Positions 24,205 through 31,309 of a stretch of 40,254 nucleotides of DNA are shown piece after piece (within the stretch, counting starts at the first letter, position 1; each line of letters begins with the position of its first letter). A program made the position numbers and the translations under genes. The notes under the pieces were generated by a model. The model did no database searches and had not been told where the DNA came from. It worked only from the letters and a program-made list of their open reading frames with translations. This DNA is from an uncultured Eubacteriales bacterium (GTDB lineage: Bacteria > Bacillota > Clostridia > Oscillospirales > CAG-272): contig CAKSQF010000020.1 in the NCBI GenBank assembly GCA_934486825.1, positions 1-40,254 on the forward strand. The letters are read 5' to 3'.

Positions 24205-24936
24205 ATGCCGCGTTTTTTTGTACCGCCATCCGTGCTTTGCAGTGAATATGTCCGTCTTGAGGGTGAACCCGCAAGGCATGTTGCACGTTCACTTCGTATG
24301 GCAGAGGGGGACGGATTGACCCTGTGTGACGGCGAAGGAAACGATTTTGCCTGTCATATCGTCGGGTTTTCAAAGGATACCGTTGATGTGAAAATCGATT
24401 CAAAAACGGCAAATAAAGCAGAGCCTCCGTACAGAGCCACGCTCTTCCAGTGTATCGCAAAGGGCGAAAAAATGGATTATATCGTTCAGAAATCGGTCGA
24501 GCTCGGCGTTTTTGAGATAGTGCCGGTCGAAAGTGAGCGTACAATTGTCAGACTTGACAGAGCACTTGCCGGAAAAAAGACCGAGAGATGGCAGAGAATA
24601 TCCGAAGAGGCTGCCTGCCAGTGCGGGAGAGGAATTGTACCGAAGATACATTCTCCGGTTCCGTTTGATGAGGCGGTGCGTCTTGCTGCCGGCTATGAGC
24701 TGTCACTCTTTTGCTACGAGTGTGAAAAAGAGTCGCTTCTGAAGGACAGGCTGAACAGGATGTGTACCGGGTTGTCGTTTTTTGTCGGACCCGAGGGCGG
24801 TTTTTCCGAAAAGGAAGCTGAAGCCGCACTTGAAAACCGACTTGCTCCGGTCAGCCTCGGCAACAGGATACTGCGTACCGAATCTGCGTCGGGATATCTG
24901 CTCTCGGCACTGTCGTTCGCATGGGAAATGCGGTGA
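24205..24936 (+). CDS. rsmE: 16S rRNA (uracil(1498)-N(3))-methyltransferase
   Basis: SPOUT-class methyltransferase of 243 aa that makes m3U1498 in the decoding region of 16S rRNA using SAM. The start is ATG 24205 behind TGGAG (24195-24199); the reading frame extends to 24166 but without a ribosome site. N-terminal MPRFFVP and a PUA-like RNA-binding part (HVARSLRMAEGD) precede the knot domain with KGEKMDYIVQKSVELGV, FFVGPEGGFSEKEAE and the SAM-binding LGNRILRTESA. Length is typical. It stands behind its own strong promoter; in many Firmicutes it follows dnaJ/prmA, which are not here. Confidence 0.95.
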   Translation: MPRFFVPPSVLCSEYVRLEGEPARHVARSLRMAEGDGLTLCDGEGNDFACHIVGFSKDTVDVKIDSKTANKAEPPYRATLFQCIAKGEKMDYIVQKSVELGVFEIVPVESERTIVRLDRALAGKKTERWQRISEEAACQCGRGIVPKIHSPVPFDEAVRLAAGYELSLFCYECEKESLLKDRLNRMCTGLSFFVGPEGGFSEKEAEAALENRLAPVSLGNRILRTESASGYLLSALSFAWEMR

Positions 24937-24960
24937 TCCGGGGGTGTCCGGATGTTTGCA

Positions 24961-24993
24961 AAAAACTATTGTAATTTCATAAAAACTGTTGTA
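24961..24993 (+). repeat. Tandem 13-base direct repeat upstream of the CdaR/PucR gene
   Basis: AAAAACTATTGTA (24961-24973) and AAAAACTGTTGTA (24981-24993) are 20 bases apart, about two helical turns, 77 bases before the regulator start. Such spacing suits a dimeric binding site, but no protein can be assigned. Confidence 0.35.
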
Positions 24994-25069
24994 GGATTGA
25001 CTTCAGTTGCGGCAGTTGTTCTGTGAAATAGATAAAATGTATTAAGAAGTTTCAGGGAGGAGACGTTCT

Positions 25070-26155
25070 ATGTCAAATAGATTGTTTCAGGGAATTATTT
25101 ATCAGATGAAGGATGCCGTGGACCGCATTATCGGAGTAATCGACGAGACGGGTGTCGTTATTTCTTGCAGCGAGCTCGGAAAGATCGGCGAAGTGCGTCA
25201 GGGAATAAGGGACGAGCTTTCGTATACATCCGAGGTCACGACTCTCGGCGGCTATACCTACCGTTCTCTCAATGCCGCAACCAAGAGCGAGTATACCGTC
25301 TTTGTCGAAGGAGAAGACAAGACTGCCGAAAAGCTTTCCATGCTTCTCGCGATCTCGCTCGGTAATATAAAGGTTCTTTACGATGAGAAACACGACAAGT
25401 CGTCTTTCATCAAGAATATAATACTTGATAACATCCTTCCGAGCGATATTTATATAAAATCCAAGGAGCTTCATTTTTCGAACGATGTTTCAAGAGTCGT
25501 TTTCCTGATAAAGTTTACCGGTAAGAATGATGTGATCCCGTATGAGATCCTTCAGAACATGTTCCCGGGTAAAAACAAGGAATATGTCATAAGCGTCGGC
25601 GAGCATGATTCGGTGCTTGTAAAGGAAGTCAAGGCAAACATAGATATGCACGAGGTCGAGAAGATGGCACGTGCGATTGCCGATACCATCTCAACCGAAT
25701 TCTATTCGAAGGTTTCGATCGGAATAGGAACGGTTGTCGATAACATCAAGGATCTTTCGCGCTCTTATAAAGAAGCACAGGTTGCGCTTGATGTCGGAAA
25801 GGTCTTTGATACCGAAAAGGATATCATAAGCTACGATAATCTCGGAATAGGCAGACTTATATATCAGCTCCCCACGAGCCTCTGCGAGATGTTTTTGCAG
25901 GAGGTTTTCAAGAAGGGTCCGCTGGAGTCGCTTGACCGCGAAACTCTTATGACGATACAGGCGTTTTTTGAAAACAATCTCAATGTCTCCGAGACATCGA
26001 GAAAACTGTTTGTTCACAGAAATACACTTGTATACCGCCTTGAGAAGATAAGAAAGCTTACGGGTCTTGATCTGCGCGAATTTGAGCATGCGATTACCTT
26101 CAAGGTAGCCCTCATGGTCAAGAAATATCTTTCGTCAAAACCCGCTAAATATTGA
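25070..26155 (+). CDS. CdaR/PucR family transcriptional regulator
   Basis: Regulator of 361 aa. It begins at ATG 25070 after GGGAGGAG. The N-terminal half looks like a sensory domain (about 1-170); the middle (about 195-250) resembles the GGDEF-like domain of CdaR proteins (SKVSIGIGTVVDNIKDLSRSYKEAQVAL). The C-terminus is the PucR-type helix-turn-helix (about 300-352): LMTIQAFFENNLNVSETSRKL and VHRNTLVYRLEKI. Family members respond to small metabolites such as sugar acids or purine breakdown products; the ligand here is unknown. It lies just before ftsE, but a strong hairpin separates them. Whether it controls division genes is not shown. Confidence 0.88.
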   Translation: MSNRLFQGIIYQMKDAVDRIIGVIDETGVVISCSELGKIGEVRQGIRDELSYTSEVTTLGGYTYRSLNAATKSEYTVFVEGEDKTAEKLSMLLAISLGNIKVLYDEKHDKSSFIKNIILDNILPSDIYIKSKELHFSNDVSRVVFLIKFTGKNDVIPYEILQNMFPGKNKEYVISVGEHDSVLVKEVKANIDMHEVEKMARAIADTISTEFYSKVSIGIGTVVDNIKDLSRSYKEAQVALDVGKVFDTEKDIISYDNLGIGRLIYQLPTSLCEMFLQEVFKKGPLESLDRETLMTIQAFFENNLNVSETSRKLFVHRNTLVYRLEKIRKLTGLDLREFEHAITFKVALMVKKYLSSKPAKY

Positions 26156-26174
26156 TCATTGTTTGTAGTTGCGA

Positions 26175-26211
26175 CATAGCTTGTGCGGTAAAATAAGCCG
26201 CACAAGCTATG
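26175..26211. repeat. 14-bp hairpin between the regulator and ftsE, without T-tract
   Basis: A perfect 14-bp inverted repeat (26175-26188 with 26198-26211) with a 9-base loop, followed by CTATTGTATATCC rather than a T-run. It may be a mRNA processing or stability element or a protein site. Confidence 0.6.
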
Positions 26212-26246
26212 CTATTGTATATCCGATTGGTGCTGGAGCAGAAAAT

Positions 26247-26987
26247 ATGATAGAATTTAATGATGTAACAAAGGTATACGCTAACGGAACGGTTGCACTC
26301 GATCATGTGGATCTGAAGATCGATGACGGCGAATTTGTGTTTGTGGTCGGGCAATCGGGAGCCGGAAAGTCAACACTTCTGAAACTGCTTTTGAAGGAAG
26401 AAAATATAACAGACGGACAGATCGTCGTGGACGGTATTGATCTTGCGCGTATGAAGAGACGCGATATCCCCTATTACAGGCGTAAGCTCGGCGTTGTTTT
26501 TCAGGATTTCAGATTGTTCCCGGATAAGACCGTTTACGGAAATGTCGCATTTGCGCTCCGCGCGGTCGGCGAACCTTCGGCAAATATCCGCAAAAAGGTT
26601 GAGGCAACTCTGAAAATTGTCGGTCTTTACGATAAAATGAAATGTCTGCCGGGGGAGCTTTCCGGCGGTGAACAGCAAAGAGTTGCGCTTGCAAGGGCGC
26701 TGGTAAACGGACCTGATGTAATTATTGCGGACGAGCCTACCGGAAATATTGATCCGAAGCTCAGCTATGATATAATGTCACTGCTTATACATATTCAGCA
26801 AAAGAGGCATAAAACGGTTATCGTTGTAACACATGAGCGTCATCTCGTGGATTATTTCAGACAAAGGGTCGTAACGATAAAGGCGGGCAAGGTCGCCGAT
26901 GACAGAGTCGGCGGGATGTTTGCCCCGGAAAACGCACCCGTGCTGCCGGGAACAGCAGACGAAGACAAAGCGACTGCCGACGTTTGA
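26247..26987 (+). CDS. ftsE: Cell division ATP-binding protein FtsE
   Basis: ABC-type ATPase of 246 aa that works with FtsX at the septum to switch on a peptidoglycan hydrolase. The start is ATG 26247, 8 bases after GGAG; the open frame runs back to 26169 through the hairpin. Walker A is GQSGAGKST (35-43), the Q-loop region VVFQDFRLFPDKTVYGNVAF is typical of FtsE, the signature is LSGGEQQR, Walker B VIIADEPTGNID and the switch His in VVTHE. The C-terminal tail of about 25 residues is longer than in E. coli. ftsX follows 26 bases later. Confidence 0.96.
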   Translation: MIEFNDVTKVYANGTVALDHVDLKIDDGEFVFVVGQSGAGKSTLLKLLLKEENITDGQIVVDGIDLARMKRRDIPYYRRKLGVVFQDFRLFPDKTVYGNVAFALRAVGEPSANIRKKVEATLKIVGLYDKMKCLPGELSGGEQQRVALARALVNGPDVIIADEPTGNIDPKLSYDIMSLLIHIQQKRHKTVIVVTHERHLVDYFRQRVVTIKAGKVADDRVGGMFAPENAPVLPGTADEDKATADV

Positions 26988-27013
26988 TCTCACCGAGAGA
27001 GAAAGGTTTTTAA

Positions 27014-27961
27014 ATGAAAAAAAATCAGAACCTGAATAAAATCAGCCTGACATATACGCTGTCGCAGAGCCTTTCAAGCCTGTTCCGCAACAGCGTCATG
27101 TCAATTGCCTCTATCCTTGTGCTCGCAAGCTGCCTTGTGGTTCTCGGCACCTTCGGATTGCTCGTGACCAATATAAACTATAATCTTGAGGATCTGTCAA
27201 GACTCAATGAGGTTGTTGCGTTTGTTTCCGCCGACTGCTCGGATGATGAAATCGGGCAGATACGCGATAAAATACTTGCCCTCCGCACCGACGGTCTTAT
27301 AAGCGATGTCGAATATGTTTCAAAGGAGCAGGCGCTTGAATCCGAAAAATCGAAGTTTGAGGATTATCCGGCACTTTTTGAAAGTCTTAAGGATGACGAT
27401 AACCCGTACAGAGCCTCGTTTGTTGTCACATACAGTGATGAGAGTATGCTTTCTTCGATTGAGTATAACCTGTATAATATCTCGATAGAAAGGGACGGAA
27501 ATCAGGTTGCGCCGATAGATAAGGTCAGATCGCATGCCGAGATCGCAGTCGTGATGCAGAATATGAAGGAGGGCATAACGCAGATATTTGTCGGCTTTAT
27601 GCTGATACTTTTCGTGGTGTCGCTCTTCATAATAATAAATACAATAAGACTTGCGGTCTTCTCGCGGAGGAAGGAAATATCCATAATGCGATATGTCGGT
27701 GCGACAAACGCATTTATTACGGCGCCCTTCATTATGGAGGGACTGTTTATGGGACTTGTAGCCGCAATCGGCGCCTTCTTTACCGAGTGGCTGGTGTACA
27801 GCAGGGTGGCTGATTTCATAAAAGATCAGTATAAGATGTTCACTGTTGTGCCTTTTTCAAAGTGCGTGCCCGTGATGATACTTGCTTTTCTCGGAATAGG
27901 TCTGTTCGCCGGAATTGCGGGAAGTCTTATTTCTCTCTCAAAGTATCTCAAGGAAAATTGA
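27014..27961 (+). CDS. ftsX: Cell division protein FtsX
   Basis: Membrane partner of FtsE, 315 aa, ATG 27014 behind AAAGG. The first transmembrane helix (about 28-52) is followed by a large extracellular domain (about 53-180) that in other bacteria touches the hydrolase or its activator. Three more helices follow (about 190-215, 235-262 and 285-310), with the cytosolic loop FSRRKEISIMRYVGAT characteristic of the family. Together with the next gene, a coiled-coil M23 protein, this forms the common FtsEX-hydrolase arrangement. Confidence 0.95.
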   Translation: MKKNQNLNKISLTYTLSQSLSSLFRNSVMSIASILVLASCLVVLGTFGLLVTNINYNLEDLSRLNEVVAFVSADCSDDEIGQIRDKILALRTDGLISDVEYVSKEQALESEKSKFEDYPALFESLKDDDNPYRASFVVTYSDESMLSSIEYNLYNISIERDGNQVAPIDKVRSHAEIAVVMQNMKEGITQIFVGFMLILFVVSLFIIINTIRLAVFSRRKEISIMRYVGATNAFITAPFIMEGLFMGLVAAIGAFFTEWLVYSRVADFIKDQYKMFTVVPFSKCVPVMILAFLGIGLFAGIAGSLISLSKYLKEN

Positions 27962-28010
27962 ACCGCTTTGCATGGTTTTCTCATAGGATGAAAAGGATTG
28001 TGAAAGAATA

Positions 28011-29447
28011 ATGTTGTGTAAAGAAAAAACGATTTTTGATGAAGAAACCGGGCAGTCCGGAGGAACTCCGCTTGCCGTAAAGTTGCTGGTTCTTGTTCTG
28101 GCATTTTTCTGCTTTGCTTTTGTCACCATTGTTCCGATGAAGATCCTCGGGATTGTCAGTTTTGCTGCAGGAGCCGAAGACAGCGGATATGATTCGGACG
28201 GAAAAACGTCGTCTCAGATATTGTCCGAAATACAGGAGCTTTACAAGCAGCTCAACGAGCTTGAAAAGAAAAAGAATGACCTCAACGGAAAGATCAGCGA
28301 GGCGAAGAAAAGTATATCAACTAAACTGGAAGCCAAAAATCTGCTTGATGAGCAGGTGGAGGCGATAGAAGAGCAGATAGCGGCATATGACTTGATAATA
28401 GGGCAGTATGATAAGCTGATAGCCGAAAAACAAAAAGAGATCGATGAACTCAGAGAAAAATACGATGTAAAGTATAAAATTTTTGTGGAACGTCTGCGCC
28501 AGTCGTACGAAGAGGGAACTCCCGGGACGCTTGAAATGATCTTCAAATCGGAATCTTTCATTGATTTTCTAAATTCGGTCGAGCGCATGAACGATATCCT
28601 TGCTTATGATAACCGTCTTATGAACGATCTTGAAGACAAGACCAATGTGCTTGTCGCCGAAAGAAAATCGCTTGAAAGCTATCAGAACGACAAACAGAAG
28701 GTTGAGGATGATCTCCTGCTTAAAAAGTCTGACCTTGATGCAAAGATAGATGAAAGCGTGAAGTATGTTGCAGGACTTGAAAGCGATATAGACGGATACC
28801 TCGGTTATATAAAACAGATCGAAGATGATAAGTCAAAACTTGACAATAAGATACTTGCGGCGATCGAAGCATATAACAGTCAGATCGGTAAGGAAGACCG
28901 TCAGGATTATCGGCTTACAAAGGACTATAAAGAGCTTTATGTACTCCCCAAGATAAAGGATCTGATGGAGAGCGGAAAGCTCCAGAAGGGTAAAGAATAT
29001 TACGAAGACGGCTATGAATATATTATGCCGGTCGGCTTTTCTGCATACAGATCCGGCTATCTGTCATCTGTGTTCGGATGGCGTACATATCGCGGCAATG
29101 ACGGTCAGATGATAACCTCAAATCATAAGGGAATAGACCTTGCGGTTCCGTACAGATCAAGTATCTATGCGTCCCGCTCCGGAACCGTAATCTCCGCAGA
29201 GTACAGTTCATCATACGGAAATCTCGTGGTGATACTGCATGATGACGGAACACAGACGCGGTATGCGCATGCAAGTAAGATACTTGTCAGAGTCGGAGAG
29301 TATGTTTTGCAGGGAGAAGAGATTGCACTTGTCGGAAGCACAGGCAACGCTACCGGAAACTGTTGTCACTTTGAGGTCAGATTCAAGGAAAACAGTGTCT
29401 GGACAGCCTACGATCCGCTGAAATATCTGACGCTTGCAAAGAGTTGA
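28011..29447 (+). CDS. Coiled-coil M23 (LytM) family murein hydrolase or activator, predicted FtsEX partner
   Basis: Protein of 478 aa. A membrane or signal segment lies at about 24-52. Residues about 65-300 are predicted coiled coil, as in EnvC, PcsB and CwlO. The C-terminal M23 domain (about 340-475) keeps the zinc ligands His372 and Asp376 (NHKGID) and His453, and the catalytic His420 (YAH). The usual HxHFE motif is CCHFE here (Cys451, Cys452, His453), so the first His, a catalytic residue in lysostaphin and LytM, is Cys. It could be a weakened enzyme or an activator like EnvC. It lies 49 bases after ftsX and ends at a terminator. The SD is distant (AAAAGG at 27991-27996). Confidence 0.9.
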   Translation: MLCKEKTIFDEETGQSGGTPLAVKLLVLVLAFFCFAFVTIVPMKILGIVSFAAGAEDSGYDSDGKTSSQILSEIQELYKQLNELEKKKNDLNGKISEAKKSISTKLEAKNLLDEQVEAIEEQIAAYDLIIGQYDKLIAEKQKEIDELREKYDVKYKIFVERLRQSYEEGTPGTLEMIFKSESFIDFLNSVERMNDILAYDNRLMNDLEDKTNVLVAERKSLESYQNDKQKVEDDLLLKKSDLDAKIDESVKYVAGLESDIDGYLGYIKQIEDDKSKLDNKILAAIEAYNSQIGKEDRQDYRLTKDYKELYVLPKIKDLMESGKLQKGKEYYEDGYEYIMPVGFSAYRSGYLSSVFGWRTYRGNDGQMITSNHKGIDLAVPYRSSIYASRSGTVISAEYSSSYGNLVVILHDDGTQTRYAHASKILVRVGEYVLQGEEIALVGSTGNATGNCCHFEVRFKENSVWTAYDPLKYLTLAKS

Positions 29448-29462
29448 TCGTTCCGAAAAATA

Positions 29463-29502
29463 AAAACAGCTCTCGGGACGACGGTCCCGATTGCTGTTTT
29501 TT
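29463..29502 (+). terminator. Intrinsic terminator after the M23 gene
   Basis: Stem of 8 bp plus 7 bp broken by a small internal loop (29463-29470 with 29493-29500; 29473-29479 with 29484-29490), ending in a T-run. The next gene begins only 19 bases later, so read-through may feed it. Confidence 0.85.
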
Positions 29503-29520
29503 GAAAAAAGGTTGGTTTCT

Positions 29521-30771
29521 ATGGATAACGGTAAAAAAAGAATCGGTTTTGATCTGAAACGGCTGTTTGTTTCGGGCGCTGTCGTTCTGCTTTCCTGCCT
29601 TGTAACCTTCATGACGACGTATAACGTCATGCAGAACAGGCATCGGACCGAGATCGCCGGGCTTGTCGAAAAATATAAAGACGCCGAAAAGACAGATGAA
29701 ACGCTTGAATATATGAAGGCAATCGTCGGCAGTTATTTCTATGGGCAGGCTGTCGAATGGGGTGAGTCGGATTCGGAGGATGCCGCATACCGTGCGTATG
29801 CCGCTGCCCTGAACGATAAATATACCGAATATATGAGTCCGGACGAGTATAAAAGCTGGACTGACAAAATGAACGGTAATCTTGTCGGAATCGGCGTTAT
29901 GGTCGCGTATGACAGTGCAAAAACGCAGATTACCGTGATTGCGTCTTTTCCCGGTTCTCCTGCCGAAAGCGCGGGACTTTGCAAGGGGGATATTATAACG
30001 GCGGTTGACGGCAGGAAAGTAAGCGAGATAGGATACCAGGGCGCAATTGATGCAATAAAGGGTGAAAGCGGAACAACAGTCGCATTGACCGTGAGCCGTG
30101 ACGGAGTCGAACACGTCTGTGAAGTCGAGCGCAAAGCGGTCAGAACCCTTTCGGTTCTTTCAAAGCTGCTTGAAAACGGCAGAACGGGACTTGTTTCGAT
30201 CATTCAGTTCGATGAAACGACACCCGAGCAGTTTGAAAATGCAGTTGAATCGCTTGTAAAAGCAGGCGCAACCGAGCTTGTCTTTGATCTGCGCGATAAC
30301 CCCGGCGGCGACCTTGAAAGCGTGCTTTCGGTTTTGTCTTACATTTTGCCGAAGGATTCGACGCTGATACGGATAATCTCCAAGGACGGAGAGGTGCAGA
30401 CGAGGGAGAGCGACTCCGATCATACGCTTGATATGCCGATGGCGGTCCTCACGAACGGATCGACCGCATCGGCGGCAGAACTGTTTACGTCATGCCTGCG
30501 CGATTATGAAAAGATAACCGTCGTCGGAACAAAGACCTACGGTAAGGGCTGTATGCAGTCGCTTTTCCCGCTTCCGAACGGCGGAGCGTTCAAGGTCACG
30601 ACAAGAATGTATGAACCGCCGAAGAGCGGCAGCTATCACGGAACGGGTATTTTGCCGGATGTCTCCGAGGAAGCATCCGAAATACTTAAAAGGAGCAACC
30701 TGCTTCTGATAGACGAAAAGGACGATAACCAATTGCAGGCGGCAATTTCCGCACTGATCAATAATAAATAA
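29521..30771 (+). CDS. S41 family C-terminal processing peptidase
   Basis: Membrane-anchored serine protease of 416 aa. The start is ATG 29521, 9 bases after AAAAAGG; a longer frame from 29491 would begin inside the terminator. A transmembrane segment (about 14-36) is followed by a PDZ domain (about 115-200, SPAESAGLCKGDIITAVDGRKV). The S41 domain has LRDNPGGDLESVLSVL, the catalytic Ser317 in NGSTASAAEL and Lys342 in TYGKG, 25 residues apart as in other CtpA enzymes. It should act outside the membrane, cutting the C-termini of envelope proteins. Its position right after ftsEX and the M23 gene is common in Firmicutes. greA follows 26 bases later. Confidence 0.93.
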   Translation: MDNGKKRIGFDLKRLFVSGAVVLLSCLVTFMTTYNVMQNRHRTEIAGLVEKYKDAEKTDETLEYMKAIVGSYFYGQAVEWGESDSEDAAYRAYAAALNDKYTEYMSPDEYKSWTDKMNGNLVGIGVMVAYDSAKTQITVIASFPGSPAESAGLCKGDIITAVDGRKVSEIGYQGAIDAIKGESGTTVALTVSRDGVEHVCEVERKAVRTLSVLSKLLENGRTGLVSIIQFDETTPEQFENAVESLVKAGATELVFDLRDNPGGDLESVLSVLSYILPKDSTLIRIISKDGEVQTRESDSDHTLDMPMAVLTNGSTASAAELFTSCLRDYEKITVVGTKTYGKGCMQSLFPLPNGGAFKVTTRMYEPPKSGSYHGTGILPDVSEEASEILKRSNLLLIDEKDDNQLQAAISALINNK

Positions 30772-30797
30772 CAATAGTTAAGGGAGATATTTCAGAA

Positions 30798-31277
30798 ATG
30801 GCACAGATTACAGTAACTAAAGAAGGTCTCGAAAAACTCAACAGTGAGCTTGATTATCTGAAAAATGTCAAACGTATAGAGGTTAAAGAGGCGCTGAGAA
30901 TCGCAAGAGGATTCGGAGATTTGTCCGAGAACAGCGAGTATGACGAGGCAAAGGATGAGCAGGCGAAGGTCGAATCAAGAATCAGTGAGCTTGAAGAAAT
31001 GCTCAAAACCGCTGTCATTATATCCGAGGACCAGATCCGTACCGATGTCGTAAATGTCGGCACGACCGTCCGTATATATAATGAAAAGTGGGATGAAGAG
31101 GTAGAATATACGATCGTCGGATCGACCGAGGCATCTCCTCTTCAGAATAAGATATCCGACCAGTCACCTATCGGAAAAGCTATTATCGGTCACGGTGCCG
31201 GCGAAACGGTGGTTGTGGATACACCCGCGGGACACGCAAATGTCAAAATACTCAGCATTGAGAGAACACAGGACTGA
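30798..31277 (+). CDS. greA: Transcription elongation factor GreA
   Basis: Protein of 159 aa that binds the secondary channel of RNA polymerase and promotes cleavage of backtracked RNA. The N-terminal coiled-coil hairpin (about 8-75) contains ITVTKEGLEKLNSELDYL and ARGFGDLSENSEYDEAKDEQ with the acidic tip. The C-terminal FKBP-like domain has NKISDQSPIGKAIIGHGAGE. Length and motifs are typical. It begins at ATG 30798 behind AAGGGAGA and precedes lysS by 32 bases, a widespread gene pair. Confidence 0.97.
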   Translation: MAQITVTKEGLEKLNSELDYLKNVKRIEVKEALRIARGFGDLSENSEYDEAKDEQAKVESRISELEEMLKTAVIISEDQIRTDVVNVGTTVRIYNEKWDEEVEYTIVGSTEASPLQNKISDQSPIGKAIIGHGAGETVVVDTPAGHANVKILSIERTQD

Positions 31278-31309
31278 TTTGACAGATAAACAGAAAGGAT
31301 CATTGCAAA

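Noticed and set aside
28011..29447. M23 gene as a broken pseudogene
   Set aside because: The frame is full length and the zinc ligands are kept; only the catalytic HxH position differs.
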